Below are positions 1-7,625 of a stretch of DNA of 64,000 nt, in pieces. Each line of letters begins with the position of its first letter. Position 1 is the stretch's first letter. The stretch is taken from positions 124,001-188,000 of the forward strand of contig JAZOCC010000021.1 in the NCBI GenBank assembly GCA_045596385.1, written 5' to 3'. This stretch comes from SIG307 sp045596385. GTDB taxonomy: Bacteria > Bacillota > Clostridia > Lachnospirales > Lachnospiraceae. Position numbers and translations under genes: made by a program. The notes beneath the pieces are model-generated. The model saw nothing but the letters and a program-made list of their open reading frames with translations, had not been told where the DNA came from and searched no databases.

Positions 1-344
1 GAATGACCCAGGAGCAATTGGCAGAAAGCTTACATGTGACGAGACAGGCAGTGTCTAATTGGGAGCAGGGCAAGACCCAGTCGGATGTGGAGACCTTATC
101 TGCGATTGCAGAGGTGTTTGATGTTCCGGTGGAGGAATTGATTTACGGAAGCGAATCACATACGCATAGGGATTCGAAGATTGTCATTGAAAAAACCACC
201 GAGAAAGGAATCGATATCGGTGCGGCGGTCGGTGTGGCATTGGCGGTGGTGTTATCCTATACGAAGTGGCAGTCCATCGGCTGGGCGATTTTCCACGGGT
301 TGCTGAACTGGGTGTATGTGATTTATTATGTGATTCGGTATTAG
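1..344 (+). CDS. XRE-family HTH regulator with C-terminal membrane segments (5' partial)
   Basis: The window opens inside this gene. The first visible methionine (base 3) lies in the middle of a Cro/C1-type helix-turn-helix (TQEQLAESLHVTRQAVSNWE), so the true start is upstream. After the HTH come an acidic stretch and a charged linker, then two hydrophobic stretches from about residue 72 to the end. That gives a DNA-binding head with a membrane-anchored tail, an arrangement common in small Clostridia regulators. The target is unknown. A terminator follows, so it does not read into the marR gene. The family call is firm; the membrane anchoring is inferred from hydrophobicity. Confidence 0.8.
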   Translation, partial: MTQEQLAESLHVTRQAVSNWEQGKTQSDVETLSAIAEVFDVPVEELIYGSESHTHRDSKIVIEKTTEKGIDIGAAVGVALAVVLSYTKWQSIGWAIFHGLLNWVYVIYYVIRY

Positions 345-370
345 GAAAAAGATAATAACGTGTTTTGAGA

Positions 371-412
371 ACCCGTCTTCATTTACTCGGAATGGAGACG
401 GGATTTTTGTTT
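371..412 (+). terminator. Intrinsic terminator after the XRE gene
   Basis: Stem CCCGTCTTCAT (372-382) pairs with ATGGAGACGGG (392-402) with one mismatch or wobble, followed by a T-rich run (404-411). Confidence 0.8.
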
Positions 413-457
413 CGTGAGTAAGATGATAAGTGGTGGTTTTTGTAGCTGAAAATAAAC

Positions 458-498
458 TTGACAAATTTATTTCTATATAGTAATATCCTATATAGAAA
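458..498 (+). promoter_or_regulatory. Promoter with a perfect MarR-type operator over the -10
   Basis: TTGACA at 458-463, a 17-bp spacer and TAATAT at 481-486 form a near-consensus sigma-A promoter. A perfect 11-bp inverted repeat, TTTCTATATAG (470-480) and CTATATAGAAA (488-498), surrounds the -10 with a 7-bp spacer and runs into the ribosome binding site of the marR gene. The position fits an autorepressor site for the MarR protein encoded just downstream. Confidence 0.85.
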
Positions 499-510
499 GG
501 AGATGGACGC

Positions 511-942
511 GTGGAAACGAAAGGCGGATATTTAATTTCCCGAATCAAACAGGCGGGAACCCGGATTTTTGACCGCATGCTGGCTGCATCAGGGATAGAT
601 GCGTTTAACGGTGCGCAAGGGCGGATTTTGTATGTGCTGTGGCAGCATGAAGACATTAGTATCAGTAGTTTGTCCGCAAAAACGAGTCTTGCGAATACAA
701 CGCTGACTTCCATGCTTGACCGTATGGAGAATTCCGGTTTGATTGTCAGAAAACCGGACCCTGCCGACCGGCGGAGCAGATTGATTGCGCTTACCGATAA
801 GGCAAAGGCGTTGAAACATGATTATGAATTGGTTTCGCAGAAAATGAATGAGCGATATTACATCGGTTTTACCGAGTCGGAAATTCGCCGGTTTGAAGCC
901 TATTTGCAGCGTGTACTTACGAATCTTGAAAGGGAGGATTAA
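511..942 (+). CDS. MarR-family transcriptional regulator
   Basis: A 143-residue winged-helix repressor of the usual MarR length. The recognition region (SLSAKTSLANTTLTSMLDRM) and the wing (KPDPADRRSRLIALTDKA) are typical; the DRRS motif is the family's wing signature. The start is GTG, chosen because AGAAAGGAGA lies 7 bases upstream; an ATG at 503 is out of frame. The gene is 4 bases from the flavin reductase gene, so the two form an operon, probably autorepressed through the palindrome at 470-498. MarR proteins often respond to small aromatic or oxidising ligands; the ligand here is not evident. Confidence 0.92.
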   Translation: METKGGYLISRIKQAGTRIFDRMLAASGIDAFNGAQGRILYVLWQHEDISISSLSAKTSLANTTLTSMLDRMENSGLIVRKPDPADRRSRLIALTDKAKALKHDYELVSQKMNERYYIGFTESEIRRFEAYLQRVLTNLERED

Positions 943-946
943 CACA

Positions 947-1564
947 ATGAAAAAAGTATCAGTACCTGTAACGAATGATATTTGTCCGCAGACACTTTTT
1001 GTTTACGGCACGATGAATGAGGACAAAACACCGGACTTCGGATTGTTTTGCTGGTTCAGCTATTGTTGGTTTGATCAGCTCGGTGTGATTTGTGCCATTG
1101 GCGGAAGTAAGAGAACCTTGGAAAACATTCGTCGAAATAAAGTGTTTTCCGCGAATTTGGTGGTCGAAAACAACTTGCCTTTGGCTGATTATTTCGGAAC
1201 AGCAGACGGTCGGGATGCCGATAAAATGGATGTTACGGTAGAGTGGGAAGAGGGTGCGGTGCTTCCGGTTCCTGTTCTGTGTAGCAGTCCTCTTACCTTT
1301 GAACTTGAATTGGACAAAGAAATTACGACAGGGAAGCAAGATGAGGTCGTTCTTTTGTGCCGTATCCGAAATGTTCTTAAGGAGGAGGCGCTAACGGATA
1401 CGTCCTTAACTTCGGAAGAAATCTATCAAAAGGTGGCGGCGGTTTGCACCAGTGTGGATTGCGATTATTGGTCCTGGGATGGCAGACATCTCGGAAAGTG
1501 GAACGAGAGGGCAAAGGAAATTAAGGCTGATGTAGAAATCGGAGCGGTGGCACAGGGAAATTAA
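947..1564 (+). CDS. Flavin reductase-like FMN-binding protein
   Basis: A 205-residue protein of the flavin-reductase split-barrel family, which binds FMN and reduces it or passes electrons to a partner. The N-terminal part (FGLFCWFSYCWFDQLGVICAIGG, abbreviated GLFCWFSYCWF then VICAIGG) and the segment around RTLENIRRNKVFSANLV match the FMN-binding fold. The ATG at 947 follows AGGGAGGA; an upstream in-frame start at 848 would lie inside marR and is rejected. Co-transcription with marR suggests a redox or xenobiotic response unit. The physiological substrate is unknown. Confidence 0.85.
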   Translation: MKKVSVPVTNDICPQTLFVYGTMNEDKTPDFGLFCWFSYCWFDQLGVICAIGGSKRTLENIRRNKVFSANLVVENNLPLADYFGTADGRDADKMDVTVEWEEGAVLPVPVLCSSPLTFELELDKEITTGKQDEVVLLCRIRNVLKEEALTDTSLTSEEIYQKVAAVCTSVDCDYWSWDGRHLGKWNERAKEIKADVEIGAVAQGN

Positions 1565-1597
1565 GTGGAACGAATCCTCTAACAAAAAGAAGAATTT

Positions 1598-1630
1598 CAG
1601 TCATGTGTAATAGCACATGGCTGTTTTCTT
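1598..1630 (+). terminator. Intrinsic terminator of the marR operon
   Basis: CAGTCATGTG (1598-1607) pairs with CACATGGCTG (1614-1623) with one G.T pair, followed by TTTTCTTT. Confidence 0.8.
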
Positions 1631-1670
1631 TATGGTGTTGTTATGTTATAATGAGTTCGAGGTGATTAAC

Positions 1671-2612
1671 ATGGACTATTCAATGGAAGAAAGAAGCAAA
1701 CGCATCATAGCAATGTGTATACAGGAAACAAATAAAAATCCAATCGAGATTTTTTATAAAATTGCAGAACAGGACTTTATCAGAATCCACGGACCGGAGC
1801 ATCATATTTTGGACGGTGCTGCTCTTTTGACGGCGTTTTATAATGCCGGAGGGGCGCTGGATTTGTCGCAGGGCTTGGAAGAATTGATGCGTCGAGGCTT
1901 GCAGATGCCGGGGGCCACCTGTGGGCAGTGGGGCGTATGCGGTGCGGTAAGTTCTATGGGGGCGGCACTCTCTATTATCGACGGAACAGGGCCGCTGTCG
2001 GCAGACGATACCTGGGGAGAGCATATGAAGTTTACGTCGAAAGCGTTGGGCGCATTGGCGGAAGTTGGCGGACCGCGGTGTTGTAAACGGGATGCCTTTT
2101 TGGCGTTTTCCGAAGCAATTGATTTTGTGAATGAGAAGTATGACGTGACACTGGAAAAAGCGAAGATAAAGTGTGAGTTTAGTGAGAAGAATCAGCAATG
2201 TATCCGAACGCGCTGTCCGTTTTATAAGAAAAAGGTAGCCTTTATCTGTGTTCATAATTCCTGCAGAAGTCAAATCGCGGAAGCGTTAGGAAAGAAGTTT
2301 TTAGGGGATTCCTTTGCATGTTATTCCGCCGGAACGGAGACCAAGCCGCAGATGAATCAGGATGCGGTTCGGATTATAAAGGAATTGTATGATATCGACA
2401 TGGAGGAAAACCAGTATTCCAAATCGATGGCGGACATTCCGACTCCGGATATCGCAATTTCCATGGGATGTAATGTGAGCTGTCCTTTTATCGGACGAGA
2501 CTTTGATGAGAACTGGGGACTGGAAGACCCGACAGGAAAGTCGGATGAGGAGTTTATAAAGGTGATTCGGGAGATTGAGAAGAGAGTCCTTTCCATGAAG
2601 GAAGCTCGATAG
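1671..2612 (+). CDS. DUF5714 / ArsC-type phosphatase-reductase fusion
   Basis: A 313-residue two-domain protein. Residues about 1-185 look like DUF5714, a cysteine-rich domain, with the motifs CGQWGVCGA (84-92), GGPRCC (133-138) and CIRTRC (177-182) suggesting metal or cluster binding. Residues about 188-313 are a low-molecular-weight phosphatase/arsenate reductase domain: the P-loop CVHNSCR (193-199) gives C-X5-R, and C267 and C271 could be resolving cysteines, followed by NWGLEDPTGK typical of thioredoxin-coupled ArsC. The CX3C loop is shorter than the CX6C of the classical enzyme. ATG 1671 follows GAGGTG. Arsenate reduction is possible but unproven; no ars operon is adjacent. Confidence 0.8.
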   Translation: MDYSMEERSKRIIAMCIQETNKNPIEIFYKIAEQDFIRIHGPEHHILDGAALLTAFYNAGGALDLSQGLEELMRRGLQMPGATCGQWGVCGAVSSMGAALSIIDGTGPLSADDTWGEHMKFTSKALGALAEVGGPRCCKRDAFLAFSEAIDFVNEKYDVTLEKAKIKCEFSEKNQQCIRTRCPFYKKKVAFICVHNSCRSQIAEALGKKFLGDSFACYSAGTETKPQMNQDAVRIIKELYDIDMEENQYSKSMADIPTPDIAISMGCNVSCPFIGRDFDENWGLEDPTGKSDEEFIKVIREIEKRVLSMKEAR

Positions 2613-2665
2613 AAAGAGGAAATACATCCCCGGATACATGCCGGAGAGAATGGAGGTACCAAGAG

Positions 2666-3406
2666 GTGGAGCGTGAGAAAAAAATAGAAATTTCATCCAT
2701 GACATTACATATTCTGGCCATGGTATTTATGCTGTGTGACCATCTCTGGGCCACGGTAGTATCGGGAAATGACTGGCTGACCGATATCGGGCGGATTGCG
2801 TTTCCGATTTTTGCTTTTATGATTGTGGAAGGGTACTTTCATACCCGGTCTCTGAGAAAGTATGTAGGACGGTTGTTTGTGTTTGCGATTGTTTCCGAGA
2901 TACCGTTTAATCTGGTCATGGGAAGCAGCCTGTTTTATCCGTTACATCAAAATGTGTTATGGACCTTCTTGATTGCGGTGTTTTTGATTTGGCTCAACGA
3001 ACTGGCGAAGAAAAGGGGAAAGCTGTGGATTAGGATTGTAACCGGCATCGGAACTATATGTCTGGCCTTTGTACTGGGTCTGGTGACTTTTGTGGATTAT
3101 CATTATGCCGGCGTATTGACGGTGCTGGTGTTCTATTTCTTCCGGGGACGAAAGTGGTGGCAGTTTGTGGGACAGGCGGTATGTCTGTACTACATCAATG
3201 TAGAGATTCTGAGCGGATTTTATTATGAAGTGAATGTGTTCGGACATACGGTAACCATTGTGCGGCAGGCATTTGCGTTGCTTGCACTGCTACCGATTTG
3301 GCTGTACCGAGGAAAGCAGGGACCGTATAACAAGGTGATAAAGTATGTGTATTACTGGTTTTATCCGGTGCATTTGCTGGTGTTGGGGCTAGTGAAATTA
3401 CTGTAG
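2666..3406 (+). CDS. TraX-family membrane protein
   Basis: A 246-residue polytopic membrane protein with about seven hydrophobic segments. The opening MTLHILAMVFMLCDHLW and the segment IGRIAFPIFAFMIVEGYFHT match the TraX family, named for the F-pilin acetylase; YYWFYPVHLLVL near the C-terminus also fits. Chromosomal TraX-like proteins are common in Firmicutes and may be acyltransferases on unknown substrates. No conjugation genes surround it. GTG at 2666 is chosen because GGAGG lies 9 bases upstream; ATG at 2699 is an alternative that would remove 11 residues. Confidence 0.8.
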   Translation: MEREKKIEISSMTLHILAMVFMLCDHLWATVVSGNDWLTDIGRIAFPIFAFMIVEGYFHTRSLRKYVGRLFVFAIVSEIPFNLVMGSSLFYPLHQNVLWTFLIAVFLIWLNELAKKRGKLWIRIVTGIGTICLAFVLGLVTFVDYHYAGVLTVLVFYFFRGRKWWQFVGQAVCLYYINVEILSGFYYEVNVFGHTVTIVRQAFALLALLPIWLYRGKQGPYNKVIKYVYYWFYPVHLLVLGLVKLL

Positions 3407-3422
3407 AAAGAAGTGATATAGA

Positions 3423-4163
3423 ATGAATTATTTAAATGCCAAAGAAGTATTACCCCCGGAGCTTTTCGCAGAAATCCAGAAGTATGCCGGTGGCAATCTT
3501 CTATATGTACCCCTGGCGGAAGAAAAGGAAAAGACTTGGGGCGAGGTTTCCGGACAGAAACAGTATTACAGAAAGCGTAACCGGATGTTACAAAATAAGT
3601 ATTTGTATGGTGTGCCGGTGGAGGAGTTGGCAAAGGAGTACTCTTTGTCCAGAGAAACCGTGAAGAAAATTGTATACGAGAAACAAGGTAGAGATGAGCT
3701 TAAGTTTACACCGGGAGTACAGTCTGCCAAAGAATACAATGACAATGGTCTTTTAGAGGAATGGATTCATACGTATCTTTTGTTTGAACGTAAGAACAAA
3801 GCGTTTTCCGACGGATTGTATTTGGAAGACCGCTATTATTTAGGACCGCTTGCTATGCCGCTTAACATGTTTGTACGGAGTAGCGGACCGGAAGAAGGTA
3901 TCAAATGGCAGGTGCATCCGGTAGTGTTTGAAGATAAGGTAAATGCATGGAGGGAAAAGATTCGGGCAAATCAGATACTTCCGCCGGTGATTGTAGGGTA
4001 TGCGGACAGTGAGTTTGAGATTAACTGTAACAATCCGTTGTTTGAGGCACTGGTACGGGAGGGCGTTACCTATTTCCCTGTGATTATGTGGACGACCAAG
4101 AGAAGTGATTACGATGATTTTGTGAAGAAATATGCACCGTATACCGAGTTTGTTTTAAAGTAA
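3423..4163 (+). CDS. HTH protein with a ParB-like C-terminal domain lacking the DGRHR motif
   Basis: A 246-residue protein. The first 90 residues resemble the CD3324-type HTH family (LYGVPVEELAKEYSLSRETV). Residues about 110-240 align with the whole of the small protein at 5127-5576: both share DGLxLExRxYxG, then PPxIVxY and a final VxWTT. That second protein carries a ParB-like VDDGRHRLETY motif, but here the equivalent is INCNNPLFEAL, so the conserved D-G-x-H-R residues are lost. It is probably a DNA-binding regulator that kept the fold but not the catalytic or nucleotide-binding residues. It starts 17 bases after the TraX gene and may share its transcript. Confidence 0.65.
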   Translation: MNYLNAKEVLPPELFAEIQKYAGGNLLYVPLAEEKEKTWGEVSGQKQYYRKRNRMLQNKYLYGVPVEELAKEYSLSRETVKKIVYEKQGRDELKFTPGVQSAKEYNDNGLLEEWIHTYLLFERKNKAFSDGLYLEDRYYLGPLAMPLNMFVRSSGPEEGIKWQVHPVVFEDKVNAWREKIRANQILPPVIVGYADSEFEINCNNPLFEALVREGVTYFPVIMWTTKRSDYDDFVKKYAPYTEFVLK

Positions 4164-4203
4164 AGTCGGTATAAATCGGGAGGTCATTGTGTGATACAAT
4201 GTT

Positions 4204-4245
4204 ATGATACAGAAGGTTCGGTGAGGCTTTCTGTGTCATATTTTA
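4204..4245 (+). terminator. Probable intrinsic terminator
   Basis: ATGATACAGAA (4204-4214) pairs with TTCTGTGTCAT (4229-4239) with one wobble, followed by ATTTTAT. The U-run is short. Confidence 0.6.
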
Positions 4246-4311
4246 TACGGCAGAAAAGGCTTTGAGAAGGTACGTATGCCGTAAGGAATCAGTAAGAGGC
4301 GGTATCACAAA

Positions 4312-5130
4312 ATGACAAGGATTACGGTAAGGAATAACATATTTCAGCATATTCAGGTGCTAAAAACCAATCGGACCAAAAGAAATCGCTACGGCGAGTT
4401 TGTGGTGGAAGGTGTCCGGAACATAAACGAGGCGGTGAAAAACGGATGGCAGATTAAGTCCTTTTTGTACGGAGAAGGCAAGCTGTCCGATTGGGCGAAA
4501 GAACTGCTGGCTTCTGTTAAGACGAAGGAAAATTATCAGTTTTCGAAGGAACTTATGAAGGAACTTAGCAGTAAGGAAGAGACCTCCGAACTGATGGCGA
4601 TTGTGGCAATGAAAGAGATTATGCCTGCGCAGATGAAGCTGTCAAGCAACCCGTTTCTGGTATTATTTGACCGACCGTCCAACAAAGGGAATCTGGGAAC
4701 GATGATACGTTCCTGCGATGCCCTCGGCGTTGATGCCTTGATTCTTACCGGGCATGGGGTGGATTTGTATAACCCGGAGGTGGTAGCCGCGTCTATGGGG
4801 TCGTTTTTCTCTTTACCGGTGGTTCGAATTGCGGAAACGGATGTATTTGAGAAATTGGTGCGTAAGATAAAAGAAAAATACGGGGAGTTTCGGATGTATG
4901 GTTCCACAGCCCATCAGCAGAAGGCAATCTATGAGCTGGATTTAACGTCACCACTGTTACTTTTCATCGGGAACGAAACAAAGGGATTGAGTTACGCTTA
5001 TAAAGAATTGTGTGATGAACTGTGTACGATACCGATGGCGGAATCAAGCACGGCATCTTCGTTTAATGTCAGCTGTGCGGCATCTATCATGATGTATGAA
5101 GTGATACGGCAACGGAAGGAGAATCAATGA
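4312..5130 (+). CDS. SpoU/TrmH-family RNA 2'-O-methyltransferase
   Basis: A 272-residue SPOUT-fold methyltransferase that transfers a methyl group from SAM to a ribose 2'-OH in rRNA or tRNA. The N-terminal substrate-binding domain (residues 1-100) is followed by the three SpoU motifs: NKGNLGTMIRSCDALG, LLLFIGNETKGLS, and IPMAESSTASSFNVSCAASI. The knot-forming C-terminus is intact. It overlaps the next gene by 4 bases (ATGA) and begins a three-gene operon. The modified nucleotide cannot be read from sequence. Confidence 0.88.
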   Translation: MTRITVRNNIFQHIQVLKTNRTKRNRYGEFVVEGVRNINEAVKNGWQIKSFLYGEGKLSDWAKELLASVKTKENYQFSKELMKELSSKEETSELMAIVAMKEIMPAQMKLSSNPFLVLFDRPSNKGNLGTMIRSCDALGVDALILTGHGVDLYNPEVVAASMGSFFSLPVVRIAETDVFEKLVRKIKEKYGEFRMYGSTAHQQKAIYELDLTSPLLLFIGNETKGLSYAYKELCDELCTIPMAESSTASSFNVSCAASIMMYEVIRQRKENQ

Positions 5131-5576
5131 TTTACGGAACATTATCTTTGGCAAAACGGTACGACAATGAAGGAAGAATAGATGTCTGGATGCAGGATTT
5201 CTTACGGGCAGACGGAAAGAATCTTGCTCTTGCGGACGGACTTTTATTGGAGGAACGTCACTATTTCGGCTTACGGGAAATACCGATTACAATGCTTTCG
5301 AATGTAAAGTCCGGGGCACCGGAGTATCTGCATGCAGAAAATGATATACAGTATTTCTTTCATGTGGTGGACCGGATGAAAGAAAGTCTCGCAGACGGTT
5401 GGGATGCACCGCCCCTTATCGTGGAATATGTCCACGGGAAGTTTCAGGTGGATGATGGCAGACATCGTCTGGAGACCTACCGTCAGTTTGGCGTAGAGCG
5501 TGTCTGGGCGGTGGTGTGGACTACCGGAGAAAAGAATAAGAAAACAGTAGAAAAGATTTTGGAGGATAACAAATGA
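5127..5576 (+). CDS. Small ParB-like protein
   Basis: A 149-residue protein with features of the ParB/sulfiredoxin-like fold: an N-terminal EIPITML strand region, then VDDGRHRLETYRQFG followed by VWAVVWTT. The D-G-x-H-R motif binds nucleotide or contributes to catalysis in ParB-like families. It is closely similar to the C-terminal half of the protein at 3423-4163, so the two are paralogs. It overlaps its neighbours by 4 bases on both sides, showing tight translational coupling with the methyltransferase and the kinase. No partition function is implied. The exact subfamily is not recognised. Confidence 0.65.
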   Translation: MIYGTLSLAKRYDNEGRIDVWMQDFLRADGKNLALADGLLLEERHYFGLREIPITMLSNVKSGAPEYLHAENDIQYFFHVVDRMKESLADGWDAPPLIVEYVHGKFQVDDGRHRLETYRQFGVERVWAVVWTTGEKNKKTVEKILEDNK

Positions 5577-6178
5577 TTGGACAATGTATCAAATGTGGGA
5601 ATCATAACTGGGATAAGGAAATCGCCGGAAAGACGGTGAAGTGCCCGAAGTGCGGTCATACTTGGGAGAAAGTATCTTTACCGCTCTTTATTCTAACCGG
5701 TTGCAGCGGTGTGGGAAAGACCACCACGGCGCAGATGATTCAACAGAAAAAGGTGGATTTTGTGGTGTTGGATGCGGATATTTTTTGCGGTTATATGAAG
5801 TCGGAAACCAATGAAGATTATGAAAGACGGTTAAATTTGATTGAACAGCTTTCCATGAATATGATGCAAAGCGGTCGTCCGGTGCTTTGGACCATGGCAG
5901 GAAATTTGGACAAGCTGCACCATCAGTATTGCAGACGGTTCTTTCCGGATATAAAATGCCTTGCTCTTACCTGTGAGGAAGCCCTTTTAAGAAAGCGTAT
6001 GAAAGAGGGAAGAGGCATTACCGACGAAAACTGGATTGAGGGGTCGGTAGACTATAACGAGTACTTCAGGAACCATGACAGGCATGGGGATACGATGTTT
6101 GAAACCTTTGACATCAGTGGAAAGGATGTAGAGGAAGTAGCGGATTACGTGATAGCGTGGGTGAAAAAGAACTGCTAA
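5573..6178 (+). CDS. Zinc-ribbon P-loop nucleotide kinase-like protein
   Basis: A 201-residue protein. C5, C8, C24 and C27 form a CX2C...CX2C zinc ribbon, followed directly by a P-loop ATPase or kinase domain with Walker A GCSGVGKTT (43-51) and a VVLDADIF strand. The kinase part resembles the AAA_33/adenylate-kinase-like group that phosphorylates small molecules or RNA ends. It overlaps the ParB-like gene by 4 bases and is the last gene of the operon; a strong terminator follows. The substrate is unknown. Confidence 0.7.
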   Translation: MIGQCIKCGNHNWDKEIAGKTVKCPKCGHTWEKVSLPLFILTGCSGVGKTTTAQMIQQKKVDFVVLDADIFCGYMKSETNEDYERRLNLIEQLSMNMMQSGRPVLWTMAGNLDKLHHQYCRRFFPDIKCLALTCEEALLRKRMKEGRGITDENWIEGSVDYNEYFRNHDRHGDTMFETFDISGKDVEEVADYVIAWVKKNC

Positions 6179-6196
6179 AGAGAAACTGTTTGGAGA

Positions 6197-6226
6197 AGAG
6201 GGCATGAGAGTGCCCTCTTTGCTTTG
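6197..6226 (+). terminator. Intrinsic terminator of the trmH-like operon
   Basis: AGAGGGCA (6197-6204) pairs with TGCCCTCT (6211-6218), then TTGCTTTGTT. Confidence 0.8.
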
Positions 6227-6243
6227 TTAGGGAAGGCGAAATA

Positions 6244-6272
6244 TTGACTTTCGAATAGGGCAGTGTTAGAAT
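6244..6272 (+). promoter_or_regulatory. Sigma-A promoter
   Basis: TTGACT (6244-6249), a 17-bp spacer and TAGAAT (6267-6272), about 50 bases before the histidine phosphatase gene. Confidence 0.7.
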
Positions 6273-6324
6273 GTTTGCAGGAAGCGTATGAATCGTAAAC
6301 GATTATGCGGAAGGGGAGAATGAG

Positions 6325-6924
6325 ATGACCAGAGTATATTTTGTCCGTCATGCGGAACCGGTGCATGCTCACGCGGACGATAGGACGAGACCGCTGACTG
6401 CAGAGGGATTGGAAGACAGAAAAATAGTACTGGAAACACTGAAAGATAAAGAAATCGACGTGTTTTACTGTAGCCCGTACGTCCGAAGTATGGCCACCAT
6501 TGAGGAGGCTGCGGCCTTTTTTGAAAAGGAGATACATACGGATGAACGCCTTCGTGAGCGGGAGAAAGGCAACGAAGGCAATTCTTCGGGCAATGTGCTG
6601 AAAATGCGTTGGGCGGATTTTTCTTTCCATGAAGAGGGAGGCGAGTCCATCGGCATGGTGCAGGAGCGGAATATGGCGGCACTAAAGGAGATTTTAGCGG
6701 CGAATGAAGGGAAGAATATTGTCATCGGGACTCACGGTACCGCGCTCAGTTCTATTTTAAATTACTATAACCCAAAGTTCGACTGCAACGATTTTCTACG
6801 GATTGTTGACTGGATGCCGTATATTATCGAACTGGGTTTTGAGGGAGAGACATGTGCTGTGATGAAGGAGCACGCCTATGTGGAGAAGCCCTTTCCGGAG
6901 CGTATGAAGTCCTTTAAAAAGTAG
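6325..6924 (+). CDS. Histidine phosphatase (phosphoglycerate mutase-like) family protein
   Basis: A 199-residue member of the branch-1 histidine phosphatase superfamily. VRHAEP near the N-terminus holds the phospho-accepting histidine (H9) and its arginine partner; YCSPYVRSM supplies the second arginine and GTHG the second catalytic histidine. These enzymes hydrolyse phosphate esters, sometimes of sugar phosphates or nucleotides; the substrate here is not evident. It is 13 bases upstream of the SHOCT membrane gene and probably co-transcribed with it. Confidence 0.85.
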   Translation: MTRVYFVRHAEPVHAHADDRTRPLTAEGLEDRKIVLETLKDKEIDVFYCSPYVRSMATIEEAAAFFEKEIHTDERLREREKGNEGNSSGNVLKMRWADFSFHEEGGESIGMVQERNMAALKEILAANEGKNIVIGTHGTALSSILNYYNPKFDCNDFLRIVDWMPYIIELGFEGETCAVMKEHAYVEKPFPERMKSFKK

Positions 6925-6937
6925 GGAGGAAGATAGT

Positions 6938-7333
6938 ATGACACAAAAAAGAATTAAAGTAAAACCGGGGAAGACCCAATCGAAACTCGGCTTCTTTGTA
7001 GGCATTGCCTTTTGTATTATCGGCTGTGTGGCAGTAATACCGATGTTTGGAGTGTTTGGGATTTTGTGGACCGGTGTGGCGGTGGCAATTACCGTGATTA
7101 ATTATAAGAATGCATTTTCCGAAGAGGGTGTTACAAGTCATGAGATTATCATTGATGAGTCACAGGACACTGCAGAGTGGGATCGGACTGCTACGGAAGG
7201 ACGCGGGAAGGCGGAATCTTCGGAGGAGGATATCGAGGCAAAGTTAAAGAAGTTGAACTCTTTATATGAACAGGGCTTGATTACCGCCTCGGAGTTTGAG
7301 GCAAAGAGAAAAGAATTGTTGGATAAGTTTTAA
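6938..7333 (+). CDS. Membrane protein with C-terminal SHOCT domain
   Basis: A 131-residue protein with two hydrophobic segments (about residues 18-36 and 40-58), an acidic linker, and a C-terminal SHOCT motif (LKKLNSLYEQGLITASEFE). SHOCT is a short helical module of unknown function found at the ends of membrane proteins, thought to mediate oligomerisation. Expression follows the phosphatase gene. No specific role can be assigned. Confidence 0.75.
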   Translation: MTQKRIKVKPGKTQSKLGFFVGIAFCIIGCVAVIPMFGVFGILWTGVAVAITVINYKNAFSEEGVTSHEIIIDESQDTAEWDRTATEGRGKAESSEEDIEAKLKKLNSLYEQGLITASEFEAKRKELLDKF

Positions 7334-7378
7334 AAAGTCAATTGCTTATGTAAGATAAAAAGGAGAACCGGGAATAAA

Positions 7379-7552
7379 ATGGAAACTTATTATTATATTG
7401 TAGACAGTATAGACGGTGATTATGCGAATTTAAGACGCACGGACATTACATCAGAGGATGTGAAGCTGGTGGCACGTGCGTTGCTTCCGGACGGTATCGA
7501 TGTGGGAACGAAGCTGAAATACGAGATGTTCCAGTATGAAATTGTGGAGTAA
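7379..7552 (+). CDS. Small DUF3006-like protein
   Basis: A 57-residue reading frame preceded by AAGGAG 13 bases upstream. The start YYIVDSIDGDYANL and the ending around LLPDGIDVGTKLKY follow the DUF3006 pattern: a short beta-rich protein with a D-R/S-x-E/D-G-D motif and a later LP-x-G-x-x-x-G-x-x-L. The function of DUF3006 is unknown. It lies between two real genes with the same strand and spacing style, which supports it being genuine. Confidence 0.6.
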   Translation: METYYYIVDSIDGDYANLRRTDITSEDVKLVARALLPDGIDVGTKLKYEMFQYEIVE

Positions 7553-7625
7553 ATAGGGCAAGATTGGAATTGAACCAAGAAAACCAGTAGCTGAGAATAA
7601 GCATGAAATAAGGAAAGTAGAATTT

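Noticed and set aside
2666..3406. Conjugative element marked by TraX
   Set aside because: TraX-like genes are common on Firmicutes chromosomes and no other tra, integrase or relaxase genes are nearby.
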